Below, piece after piece: positions 54,822 to 63,459 of a stretch of 64,000 nt of DNA. The first letter of the stretch is position 1. Every line of letters begins with the position of its first letter. The translations under genes were made by a program, and so were the position numbers. Under the pieces are notes generated by a model that saw nothing but the letters and a program-made list of their open reading frames with translations, had not been told where the DNA came from and searched no databases. The DNA comes from UBA5314 sp035560815. GTDB taxonomy: Bacteria; Bacillota; Syntrophomonadia; Syntrophomonadales; Syntrophomonadaceae. The stretch spans positions 9,184-73,183 of the forward strand of contig DATMYR010000009.1 in assembly GCA_035560815.1 (NCBI GenBank), read 5' to 3'.

Positions 54822-55244
54822 GTGCTGAAAAGAAAAAACAACAGTTTTCAGAATATCGAAAGTCTGATCGGGGAAGGAGTCATTATTAAAGGCAATATCG
54901 CTTCCCAGGGATCTATGCGGGTGGACGGATATATTGAAGGCAAAATGGAGACCAAAGGGGATCTGGTGGTCGGTGAGAAAGGCCATATTAAAGGAGAACT
55001 GCAGGTCGAGAACCTGATGCTATCAGGTAAAATTGAAGGATCAGTTTTATGCCGGCAGCGCTGCCTTATTAATGAAACAGGGGTCATACTAGGAGATGTA
55101 AGCTGCAGTATCTTGAGTATTGAAGAGGGAGGAACGCTGCAGGGGGCTAGTAAAATGAACCGGCCCAGTGCTTTGGAAGGCCCCGAAGGGGACAAGAAAG
55201 ACTCTGCCACATCGAGATTTAAAGGGAGATCAGTGAATCCCTAG
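54822..55244 (+). CDS. Bactofilin
   Basis: Polymer-forming cytoskeletal protein (DUF583), 140 residues. The beta-helix repeats run GVIIKGNIASQGSMRVDGYIEG, KMETKGDLVVGEKGHIKGEL and VENLMLSGKIEGSVLC. Starts at GTG 54822 with GGAGGGG upstream. Forms membrane-proximal filaments that position partners, here presumably the M23 peptidase. Confidence 0.93.
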   Translation: MLKRKNNSFQNIESLIGEGVIIKGNIASQGSMRVDGYIEGKMETKGDLVVGEKGHIKGELQVENLMLSGKIEGSVLCRQRCLINETGVILGDVSCSILSIEEGGTLQGASKMNRPSALEGPEGDKKDSATSRFKGRSVNP

Positions 55245-55361
55245 AATGAAGAGCAGTTTGTCAAAATCGATGTTAGGCAACTTCGGAGATTCGAATCGGC
55301 GAACACATCCGTGGCTCATCCTTAAATAGGGGATTAAATTCTGGTTGAGGAGTGAGTTGAT

Positions 55362-56039
55362 TTGTTTAAAGACCGAAAAGAAGCTGGATTAAAATTAGTG
55401 CAACTTCTCAAGGATGAGCAGATCGCCTTCGATATTGTCATGGGCATACCTCGTGGCGGAGTTCTGGTGGGAGAAGTTGTGGCGGCTGCTTTCGGAAAAA
55501 CCATGGATGTTGTTATGGTCAAGAAATTGGAATCATCTAATTTATTGGATTTTGCCCTGGGAGCTGTTACTCCTGATGGTGAAATTCTTCGCCATCAACA
55601 CCTTGATGAAAATCTTATTGAAACCGATCCGGACACCATAAATAGGTTGGCAGCGCGGGTTATGTTCGAGATCAACCAGCGGCTTAAGGTTTTTCGCAGT
55701 TACCGTCCGGCTGTAAATGTAAAAGGGAACGCGGTACTTCTGGTGGATGACGGGATTGCTTCAGGTTTTACTGTGAAAGCAGCTGCCAGTTATCTGCGCC
55801 GCCAAGGGGCCATCCGGGTCATCGTTGCGGTGCCGGTATGCGCCTATAATGCTTATCTCCTTCTGGGGGAAGTGGTAGACAGCATAATCAGTTTGAAGAT
55901 CCCACGAGATCTCTACGCGGTAAGCCAGTTCTACCAGGATTTTTCCGCGGTAGAAGACAATGATATTATCGATGCCCTTCTGAGGCTAAATCCCGGACCG
56001 GCACCCTCGCCTCCCCGGCAGCACTTAGATGCCGGCTAA
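55362..56039 (+). CDS. Phosphoribosyltransferase-family protein
   Basis: Type I PRT fold, 225 residues. The PRPP loop is VLLVDDGIASGFT (about residues 126-138), and the GIPRGGVLVGEVVA loop is present. Starts TTG 55362 after GAGGAG. Substrate is not assignable; homologues act as phosphoribosyltransferase-like or regulatory proteins. Its last 74 bp overlap the 3' end of yyaC on the opposite strand. Confidence 0.85.
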   Translation: MFKDRKEAGLKLVQLLKDEQIAFDIVMGIPRGGVLVGEVVAAAFGKTMDVVMVKKLESSNLLDFALGAVTPDGEILRHQHLDENLIETDPDTINRLAARVMFEINQRLKVFRSYRPAVNVKGNAVLLVDDGIASGFTVKAAASYLRRQGAIRVIVAVPVCAYNAYLLLGEVVDSIISLKIPRDLYAVSQFYQDFSAVEDNDIIDALLRLNPGPAPSPPRQHLDAG

Positions 56040-56631
56040 TGCTGCTGTGAGCCAGATACAATCCTTTGGCAATCAAATCAGCCATTCGGTAAACAAGACT
56101 TAACCGCGTATTCTGCAGAACCATCTGCTCCAAGAACCCTCCAACATTCACCACACCAGATATGTGAAAATCACCTACCTCAGGTAGGCTTTTCTTAAGC
56201 GCGGTGCCGGGTTTAAGGCTTCCAGCGCGTACATTAATGAAGCCTATCCTATCTGTATTTCCAAGACAAGCATCTACAGCGCCAATCAAGGCATGGGGAA
56301 AAGCCTTATAGACATCCAGCATCGTCTCCTCAAGATTTGTGGCATGCACAGGATGATCCAAATTACCGAAGACCTCCACGCGACTGCAGATAGCCTTCAG
56401 CCGTGTGCCGACGAGCGGCCCCAGACAATCGCCGGTAGCACGATCAGTTCCGATGCAGAGTAAAACCAAAGGACGGGACCAACCCGGGTTAAGGTCAGAT
56501 ACCAGGGAACAGACCGTCTGTTGAAGCTTTAAAAGTGAAGAAGGATCTTCGTAGTGGAAAGACACATGCTTTCCTCTGAACTCGGACAAATGCTCCAAGT
56601 AATCAGCCTCCCTGAATTTTAATAACACCAT
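55966..56631 (-). CDS. yyaC: Spore protease YyaC family (DUF1256)
   Basis: 221 residues with LLCIGTDRATGDCLGPLVG, LDHPVHATNL and GAVDACLGN landmarks. YyaC is related to germination protease GPR and in Bacillus is sporulation-specific and near spo0J, as here. Supports an endospore former. The tail after about residue 190 is encoded in the overlap with the phosphoribosyltransferase gene. Confidence 0.93.
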   Translation of the reverse strand: MVLLKFREADYLEHLSEFRGKHVSFHYEDPSSLLKLQQTVCSLVSDLNPGWSRPLVLLCIGTDRATGDCLGPLVGTRLKAICSRVEVFGNLDHPVHATNLEETMLDVYKAFPHALIGAVDACLGNTDRIGFINVRAGSLKPGTALKKSLPEVGDFHISGVVNVGGFLEQMVLQNTRLSLVYRMADLIAKGLYLAHSSISRHLSAAGEARVPVRDLASEGHR

Positions 56632-56686
56632 ATATTCTTGCCTCTGGGAAAATTTTTATGCTAATTACCTCCCCTAGCTAATATTT

Positions 56687-57811
56687 ATGAATGAAGCGAA
56701 CAACTCAGTACTGGGGGGGAAGGCCATTAAATCAGGGCTGATGCTGGTAATGGGGTATCTTGGAGCGGTGATCGGGGCTGGATTCGCATCCGGACAGGAA
56801 ATCGTTCAGTTTTTTGTGGTCTATGGTGAACACGGACTCTGGGGAGCGGTTCTGGCCACCGTCCTGTTCGCGGTGAGCGGTGCATTTCTTATGTACCAGG
56901 CTCACAAATTGAAAGTGACAAACTACCAGCACATCCTGGCCCGAACGATGGGAAGCAAAGCGGGGAAGGTATTAGATATGGGGCTGGCCATATTCCTGTT
57001 CCTGGGCATCAGCACGATGCTTTCGGCCAGTGGGGCAGTATTTTACGAACACCTCTATTTGAGTAAAACTCTGGGGATTATGGCGGCCTACATACTGGTG
57101 GTGGGCCTACTCCTTTCAGGGAAGAAGGGCTTGGTGGTTTCCTATAATATCCTGGTGCCGGTTAAGATTCTGCTTCTATTAACCATTGCAGCCTGGGCCG
57201 CCTTTGGCCCGATGCCCCAGCTGCAGCCGGGTTCTCTCCAGACTCTTGCCAGCCCACATCCAGCGTACTGGGGAATATCGAGTCTGCTCTACGTAGCCTA
57301 CAACTTTTCCCTGGCCATGGTCGTACTCAGTGAATATCAATCAATCAGTCTTCCTTCTGAAGCCATCCGCGGAGCCTTCGGAGGAGGGCTAATTCTAGGT
57401 GTTTTGGTATGCATCAGCTATCAATCCCTCCACCGTTTCTTACCCACCGTACTATATTACCAAGTACCGATGCTCTATGTAGCTGGGAGAGTATCGATCC
57501 TGGCAAAACATCTATATACCTGCGTTCTATGGGTAGGCATCCTTACTACCGCCCTGGCCAACGCATATGGTTTTGCCCAGCGTTTCTCCAGTTTAACTGG
57601 CATGAGTTATGGGCTAAGCTTGATTGTCTGTATGACCATGGCCCTGCCACTTTCGTTGCAGAGTTTCGCCAGCTTAGTTGGCAAAATTTATCCACTTTTT
57701 GGGCTTTTGGGAATCGTCATTCTGGGGACTCTATGGTTGCGGACGGCAAAAGACTTAGGACAGGACTTGTATTATAATATAATGAAGAAACTACCAGTAT
57801 TAAGGAGGTAA
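56687..57811 (+). CDS. YkvI-family membrane protein
   Basis: About ten TM segments, 374 residues. Begins with the family signature MLVMGYLGAVIGAGFASGQEIVQFF, reminiscent of unwound TM1 of LeuT-fold amino-acid transporters. Transport substrate unknown. The ATG at 56687 lacks a clear Shine-Dalgarno; a later start near the signature is possible. The stop is 3 bp from selA, so the two may be co-transcribed. Confidence 0.82.
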   Translation: MNEANNSVLGGKAIKSGLMLVMGYLGAVIGAGFASGQEIVQFFVVYGEHGLWGAVLATVLFAVSGAFLMYQAHKLKVTNYQHILARTMGSKAGKVLDMGLAIFLFLGISTMLSASGAVFYEHLYLSKTLGIMAAYILVVGLLLSGKKGLVVSYNILVPVKILLLLTIAAWAAFGPMPQLQPGSLQTLASPHPAYWGISSLLYVAYNFSLAMVVLSEYQSISLPSEAIRGAFGGGLILGVLVCISYQSLHRFLPTVLYYQVPMLYVAGRVSILAKHLYTCVLWVGILTTALANAYGFAQRFSSLTGMSYGLSLIVCMTMALPLSLQSFASLVGKIYPLFGLLGIVILGTLWLRTAKDLGQDLYYNIMKKLPVLRR

Positions 57812-57814
57812 GCA

Positions 57815-59221
57815 GTGAGTAATCTTAAAAACATTCCACCTATTGATGAGGTGTTAAATAATATAACAACCCAAGAGCTGATTGGCGAATATAACCGGGA
57901 TTATGTAGTGAATCTGGTGCGTACGATTACCCAAGAGCTCAGGCAGGAGCTGCGGGAGCAAAAATCATCCCTGGAACGTGCCGAACTCATGGAAATCATC
58001 GTTGAGCGCCTGGGAGCAAAGGCCGTAGAAAGTAACCGCGGCACCCTTCGGCGTATTATTAATGGCACCGGGGTAGTCTTGCATACCAACCTGGGTCGGG
58101 CCCCGCTGGGGGCAAAGGCCCTGGCTTATACCGTCGACATGGCCAGGCAGTACAACAACCTGGAGATGGACCTGGGAAAAGGAGAACGGGGCTCGCGCTA
58201 CGGACATGTTGAGGAGTTGCTGAAAGAGCTCACGGGTGCTGAGGCTGCCCTGGTTGTCAACAATAATGCAGCGGCGGTTTTGTTGGCACTAACTTCCATG
58301 GCCAGTGGCAGAGAAGTTATCGTTTCCAGAGGGCAGCTTGTGGAGATAGGTGGAGCCTTTCGGATACCGGAAGTCATGAAACTAAGCGGAGCTCGGCTAG
58401 TGGAGGTGGGGACCACCAATCGGACCTATCTATCTGACTACGCAGCTGAAATTAACCCGGAAACCGCACTGTTATTTGGCGCGCATAGCTCCAACTATAA
58501 AATAGTTGGATTCGTCAAGGAAGTCGCGCTGTCTGAGTTGGTGACGTTGGGACAGGAACAAAACATACCAGTCATGCAGGATCTGGGCAGCGGCAGTCTG
58601 TGTGATTTGAGTCCCTGGGGATTGGGGGAGGAACCGACTGTGCAAGCCTGTGTGGACACCGGGGCAGATATCATCTGCTTTAGCGGGGACAAGCTCCTGG
58701 GAGGGCCCCAGGCTGGGATTTTGGTAGGAAAAAGAAAATGGATTGAAGCAATGAAAAAGAACCAGTTATTGCGAGCCTTGCGGGTAGACAAACTAACCAT
58801 TGCTGCACTGGAAGGCACGCTGCTTGAATACCTGGCAGGAAAACCCTGCGAGAACCTGCCGGTTCTCAACATGATCACGCAAACACCTGAGGTCTTGAAG
58901 GAGAGAGCCAGGTTGTTAGCCCGGGGGATAAGAACAGCTATGAACAAAAACCAAAAGGTTAAAACGGTAAAAGTAGAAGCCGTTTTGGATATGATCGGTG
59001 GCGGCTCCTATCCAATTCATAAAATGCCCGGGGTTGGCGTTGAACTTGAATTCTCGGGAATATCAGTGGAAAACATGGCCAGAAACCTGCGACTGGGGAA
59101 CCCGGCGGTGATGGTTCGGAGGCAGGAAGACCGTATGATAATCAGTGTCCGGACCCTATTTGATGAAGATATTGTATCAATCCCAGAACAAATGCAAATA
59201 GCAATAGAACAAGGGATATAA
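57815..59221 (+). CDS. selA: L-seryl-tRNA(Sec) selenium transferase
   Basis: PLP enzyme converting Ser-tRNA(Sec) to Sec-tRNA(Sec) with selenophosphate. 468 residues; PLP Lys in CFSGDKLLGGPQAG; NGTGVVLHTNLGRAPL and NNNAAAVLLAL conserved. Starts at GTG 57815 behind AGGAGG. First of selA-selB-tRNA-Sec; selD is not in the window. Confidence 0.98.
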   Translation: MSNLKNIPPIDEVLNNITTQELIGEYNRDYVVNLVRTITQELRQELREQKSSLERAELMEIIVERLGAKAVESNRGTLRRIINGTGVVLHTNLGRAPLGAKALAYTVDMARQYNNLEMDLGKGERGSRYGHVEELLKELTGAEAALVVNNNAAAVLLALTSMASGREVIVSRGQLVEIGGAFRIPEVMKLSGARLVEVGTTNRTYLSDYAAEINPETALLFGAHSSNYKIVGFVKEVALSELVTLGQEQNIPVMQDLGSGSLCDLSPWGLGEEPTVQACVDTGADIICFSGDKLLGGPQAGILVGKRKWIEAMKKNQLLRALRVDKLTIAALEGTLLEYLAGKPCENLPVLNMITQTPEVLKERARLLARGIRTAMNKNQKVKTVKVEAVLDMIGGGSYPIHKMPGVGVELEFSGISVENMARNLRLGNPAVMVRRQEDRMIISVRTLFDEDIVSIPEQMQIAIEQGI

Positions 59222-59232
59222 GAGGACCGTTT

Positions 59233-61131
59233 ATGAAGAGATTGGTAATCGGAACAGCTGGGCATATTGACCACGGAAAAACAGCACTGGTAAAAGCGCT
59301 GACCGGGATGGATACGGATCGCTTAAAAGAGGAAAAACAACGAGGCATTTCCATCGAACTGGGTTTTGCCCCTTTCACCTTGCCTGACGGGCAGCGCGCT
59401 GCTATAGTCGATGTACCCGGGCACGAGCGCTTTATCCGACATATGCTGGCTGGAGCTTTTGGAGTGGACATGGTTCTCCTGGTGATAGCCGCCGACGAAG
59501 GGATCATGCCACAGACCAGGGAACATCTGGATATTATCGAGCTGCTGGGTGTCGATAAAGGGATCGTAGTGATTAGCAAGGTAGACCTGGTGGATGAAGA
59601 ATGGCTAATGATGGTCGAAGAAGACATCCGCCAGTACCTGAGCAAAACCATTCTCAAGGATGCCCCGGTGATTCCTGTGTCAGCTGTTAGCAGGGAAGGA
59701 ATTCCAGCCCTTATCAATGAAATCATGCAGATGGCCATTTCTGTGGAAGAAAAGCCGGCTACTGGTCAGGCCCGGCTGCCGATTGACCGGGTGTTCACCA
59801 TGTCGGGATTTGGCACGGTCATTACCGGTACGCTCTGGTCAGGGAAATTACAGATTGGAGACGGCCTGGAATTAATGCCGGTGCAGAAACCGGTGAAGAT
59901 ACGAACCCTGCAGGTGCATAAGGAAAAAGTGGGCACGGCACTGGCGGGACAACGGGTGGCCGTTAACCTGCAGGGAATTGAGGTGTCAGAGATCAAACGA
60001 GGTTATTGGCTTTCCAGCCCCGGGTTTCTCATCCCCAGTTACCGGGTAGACACCCATTTGCGGCTGCTCCACTCCAGTTCACGGACTTTAAAGAATTGGA
60101 ATCGAATTCGCTTTCACCTCGGTACTGACGAGGCTCTGGGTCGGATCGTTTTATTGGACCGTGACGAGCTGATACCCGGGGAAGAAGCCTATGCCCAAAT
60201 CGTGCTGGAAAAACCAATTGTAGGTTATAAAGGAGACCGTTTTGTCATCCGCTACTACTCCCCGGTAAGCACCATTGGTGGAGGAATCATCATAGATGCC
60301 ACTGCGCCAAAGCAGAAACGTTTTCGGGAAGACGTACTAGAAGAGCTGGTTATGAAGGAGGAAGGCAGCCTGTATGATGTGCTTCTTCATGAACTGGACA
60401 GTTACGCAGCGATGATTCTCAGTGTGGATGAACTGGCAAAGAAAACTGCCGCCGACCCGGACCAGGTCAAGAATGAAATGGCACAGCTAGTAGAAGACGA
60501 GAAAGTGCTTGAACTCAGTGGGTTTGGCTTTATCAGCAGTGCGGTGTTGGAGCAGATGAGAGAAAAGGTTGTAGAACGTCTGGAGGAGTATCATCACCGG
60601 TACCCCCTGCGGCCAGGCTATCCCAGAGAAGATATGCGCAGTCGCCTGTTTAGTGCCATGGATAATAAAGCTTTCAATCTGGTTTTAAAATTCTGGGAAG
60701 ATACGGGCATGTTAGTTAGTAAAAGCAATCAGCTCATGCTGGTCGGGTTCCGCCCCCAACCAAGCGACCAGGAAACCGTATGGATAAATAAGGCGCTGGA
60801 TTGGATGAAGCGCGAATTGTTTACCCCACCTGCACTGGAAGAAATCAAAAAGGAGCTTCAAATCCCGGACCGGGAATTTACAGAAATCATCACCTACCTT
60901 GTTAATGAAGGGGAGTTGATCAAGGTCAACCAGGAGGTTTTCTTTGCTCGGCAGGCTATAGAACAGGGGAAGAAAGTCTTGGGTGAATATTTTCAAAAAG
61001 AAAAGGAGCTTAACCTGGGGACAGTCCGCGACCTTTTCAGTACTTCGCGAAAATATGCATTGCCTTTAATAGAGTACTATGATCGAATACGCTTTACCCG
61101 GAGGGTTGGAGATATGCGGGTAAAGATTTAG
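59233..61131 (+). CDS. selB: Selenocysteine-specific elongation factor
   Basis: GTPase delivering Sec-tRNA to UGA at SECIS hairpins. GTP motifs GTAGHIDHGKTALVKAL, DVPGHERF and SKVD. EF-Tu-like domains I-III to about residue 330, then C-terminal winged helices (about 380-632) that bind SECIS RNA. 632 residues. 11 bp after selA. Confidence 0.98.
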   Translation: MKRLVIGTAGHIDHGKTALVKALTGMDTDRLKEEKQRGISIELGFAPFTLPDGQRAAIVDVPGHERFIRHMLAGAFGVDMVLLVIAADEGIMPQTREHLDIIELLGVDKGIVVISKVDLVDEEWLMMVEEDIRQYLSKTILKDAPVIPVSAVSREGIPALINEIMQMAISVEEKPATGQARLPIDRVFTMSGFGTVITGTLWSGKLQIGDGLELMPVQKPVKIRTLQVHKEKVGTALAGQRVAVNLQGIEVSEIKRGYWLSSPGFLIPSYRVDTHLRLLHSSSRTLKNWNRIRFHLGTDEALGRIVLLDRDELIPGEEAYAQIVLEKPIVGYKGDRFVIRYYSPVSTIGGGIIIDATAPKQKRFREDVLEELVMKEEGSLYDVLLHELDSYAAMILSVDELAKKTAADPDQVKNEMAQLVEDEKVLELSGFGFISSAVLEQMREKVVERLEEYHHRYPLRPGYPREDMRSRLFSAMDNKAFNLVLKFWEDTGMLVSKSNQLMLVGFRPQPSDQETVWINKALDWMKRELFTPPALEEIKKELQIPDREFTEIITYLVNEGELIKVNQEVFFARQAIEQGKKVLGEYFQKEKELNLGTVRDLFSTSRKYALPLIEYYDRIRFTRRVGDMRVKI

Positions 61132-61237
61132 TAGCGGAATCATAAATATCGCTGGAGCTGCTCAGAAACAGCTAGAAACAAACCCCATTTGACTTTTTCG
61201 GGCTTTGGTAATATACTCTTAACGCAAATCCATGTAG

Positions 61238-61336
61238 GGAGGCGGATCGGTCCTGGTGGGCCGCCTGGACTTCAAATCCAGTCTGCGCCGTAGTGATCCT
61301 GCGGTGGGTGAGTTCGATTCTCACACGCTTCCGCCA
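61238..61336 (+). tRNA. selC: tRNA-Sec(UCA)
   Basis: Ninety-nine nt with encoded CCA, anticodon loop CTTCAAA on a CTGGA/TCCAG stem, very long variable arm, TTCGATT T-loop and extended acceptor (GGAGGCG..CGCTTCC). It lies about 105 bp after selB. Confidence 0.95.
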
Positions 61337-61353
61337 AATAAGATACGGATTTA

Positions 61354-61391
61354 CCGGCATCCTTGAAGCATCAGGGAAGCCGGTTTTTTAT
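61354..61391 (+). terminator. Terminator after tRNA-Sec
   Basis: ACCGGC and GCCGGT enclose about 20 nt, followed by TTTTTTA. Confidence 0.8.
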
Positions 61392-61546
61392 TGCCCGGAA
61401 GAGGACAAGGGCAAATTTACTGCCAAATTTACTGCCATTTGAAAAATCAACGCCCTCCAAAAGGGATAAAGCCATGTCAAGGACCCACTCGACTACTCAT
61501 TCACAAGTCCATTCCACCAGTTAGTGTGAATATGTTAGTGAAAATT
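61392..61546. other. Gene-free stretch after tRNA-Sec
   Basis: Contains a 12-bp direct repeat AAATTTACTGCC (near 61414 and 61427) and no gene. The composition suggests debris from an element inserted beside tRNA-Sec, but I cannot show it. Confidence 0.35.
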
Positions 61547-61625
61547 GAGCCACCGAGTTAATCTTTGAGAGCCAACCTGTTAATCGATCAGAGCCACTTT
61601 GTTAACGTAAGAGCCACCTATGTTT
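61547..61625. repeat. Four-copy GAGCCAC/GTTAA repeat, IS21-like end remnant
   Basis: GAGCCAMCNNGTTAA-type units begin at 61547, 61569, 61591 and 61611 (spacings 22, 22, 20). Multiple spaced repeats like this mark the ends of IS21-family elements. No transposase is present, so this is a solo end. Confidence 0.45.
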
Positions 61626-61812
61626 GACTTCACTAAAATAGATGTGGCCGCATGACTGTCTCGTCTCTTCACCTTCCATCCCACCCTGGCTTTTCCACTC
61701 CTCTTCGGCTCAAGAAATAAAGGGGAAAATCCAGCCCTGGCGAAATAAGTAGAGAATCGTTTTTACGGTACGACATGCTTTCCCCATATTATTAGTGGAA
61801 GGAGGATTTTTA

Positions 61813-63297
61813 GTGAATATACCACTTCGAATCTTGATCGTTGAAGAAGCAGAACTCGATTCCATGCTGCAGTTAAAGGCCCTGCATAGCAATGGTTATC
61901 AACAGATGTATAAAAGGGTAGATAGAACTGAGGACCTGATAACTGCTTTAACGGAGGGGCCATGGGACATTGTAATTGTTGACATCAGCCGTTTGCAATT
62001 CGATGAAGAATCTATCTTAAGGATGGTTATGGAAAGCGGGGTGATTTTGCCCTGCCTTATTTTATCGGAAAGAACTAACGGAGAACGCCATGTAAAAACC
62101 TTTAAATACGGCGTTGAGGAAGATATCCAGCAAAATGTGCTAAATCATTTTATACCCTCTATACGTGGCGAGATGCACGGTTCTTTATTGAATGGCCTTA
62201 ACAAATCGGCGGATAAAGAGGTCAGGGACCAAAAAGAATGGTTTCGCGTCACCCTGGCCAGTATCGGCGACGCGGTTATTACCACCGATACTTCCAGCAA
62301 CGTTACTTTTATGAATCCGGTTGCCGAACAAATAACCGGTTATAGCCAGGAAGAGGCCATCGGCAAGCCCATAAGCCATGTGTTTAGGATTTTTAACGAG
62401 ATAACCCTTGAACAGGCTGAAATCCCTGTAGATCGGGTAATTAGGGATGGCTTTATTATTGGGCTGGCCAATCATACCGGCCTGGTTACCAAGAATGGAG
62501 AAACCCGTTCAATTGCCGATTCTGCCGCGCCCATCCGCAGCGACGATGATACCATTATCGGTGTGGTGATGGTCTTTCGGGACATTACGGAAACCAAACA
62601 AATGGAAGAGCAGATGGCACGCCTGGATAAATTAAATGTGGTTGGGCAAATGGCCGCCGGGATCGCCCATGAGATTAGAAACCCCATGACTACCGTAAAT
62701 GGATTTTTACAGCTGCTTAAGATTAATGGCGAGTTTAAACAGTATACAGACTATTTTGATGTCATGCTCAACGAAATGGACCGGGCCAATTCCATCATCT
62801 CAGGCTTCCTATCCCTGGCCAAGGATAAAGTAGTAGAGGTGAGAGAAGAAAACTTGAACCGGATCATCCAGAGTGTAGCTCCCCTTATCCAGGCTGAAGC
62901 CATCATGGATAACAAGTATGTGCAATTGCATTTAGCGGATATTCCCAATCTGGTATTAATTGAAAATGACGTTCGCCAGCTTATTTTAAACCTGGTGCGC
63001 AATGCATTGGAAGCATCAGACCCTGGTAAGGGCATAACTCTGCACACCTTTGCAGAAGACGGTAACGTGGTTTTTGCGGTGGAGGACCAGGGTGTAGGGA
63101 TAGAGCCGCATATTCTGGAGAAGCTGGGTACTCCCTTCTTGACGACTAAGGAAAATGGCACTGGTTTGGGTTTAGTCGTCTGTTATAACGTGGCAGAGAA
63201 GCACGGGGCTTCCATGAAGGTACAAAGTGACAGCAGCGGCACGACTTTTTCCGTATTGTTCAAGGAAACGCCTGAGCAGCCGCTCCTATTTAAATGA
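61813..63297 (+). CDS. PAS histidine kinase with degenerate receiver domain
   Basis: 494 residues. Residues 1-115 resemble a receiver but have EE where the acidic pair should be (ILIVEEAELD) and no KP lysine, though VDIS keeps an Asp. A PAS domain (about 145-265) leads to HisKA with GIAHEIRNPMTTVNGFLQLL and HATPase with NLVRNALEAS, DQGVGIE and GTGLGLVVCYNV. The H-box is of the sporulation-kinase (KinA-E) type. GTG 61813 is 7 nt after AAGGAGG. No partner regulator is adjacent, fitting an orphan kinase feeding Spo0F or Spo0A. Confidence 0.92.
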   Translation: MNIPLRILIVEEAELDSMLQLKALHSNGYQQMYKRVDRTEDLITALTEGPWDIVIVDISRLQFDEESILRMVMESGVILPCLILSERTNGERHVKTFKYGVEEDIQQNVLNHFIPSIRGEMHGSLLNGLNKSADKEVRDQKEWFRVTLASIGDAVITTDTSSNVTFMNPVAEQITGYSQEEAIGKPISHVFRIFNEITLEQAEIPVDRVIRDGFIIGLANHTGLVTKNGETRSIADSAAPIRSDDDTIIGVVMVFRDITETKQMEEQMARLDKLNVVGQMAAGIAHEIRNPMTTVNGFLQLLKINGEFKQYTDYFDVMLNEMDRANSIISGFLSLAKDKVVEVREENLNRIIQSVAPLIQAEAIMDNKYVQLHLADIPNLVLIENDVRQLILNLVRNALEASDPGKGITLHTFAEDGNVVFAVEDQGVGIEPHILEKLGTPFLTTKENGTGLGLVVCYNVAEKHGASMKVQSDSSGTTFSVLFKETPEQPLLFK

Positions 63298-63359
63298 TTT
63301 ATTATCTTAGTTTCTTAAATCCAGCCTCTGATTTATCCATTTGAAAATGAAGGAAAATA

Positions 63360-63395
63360 CCCTTGTAGATGAAAATCTACAAGGGGTCTCTCTTT
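63360..63395 (+). terminator. Terminator after histidine kinase
   Basis: CCCTTGTAGAT and ATCTACAAGGG around GAAA, followed by GTCTCTCTTT. Confidence 0.85.
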
Positions 63396-63459
63396 AATAA
63401 GAGTTTTGTCTATATTACCAAGTATGTTTGTGACGACCTTCCAGAAAACAAGGCGTCGT

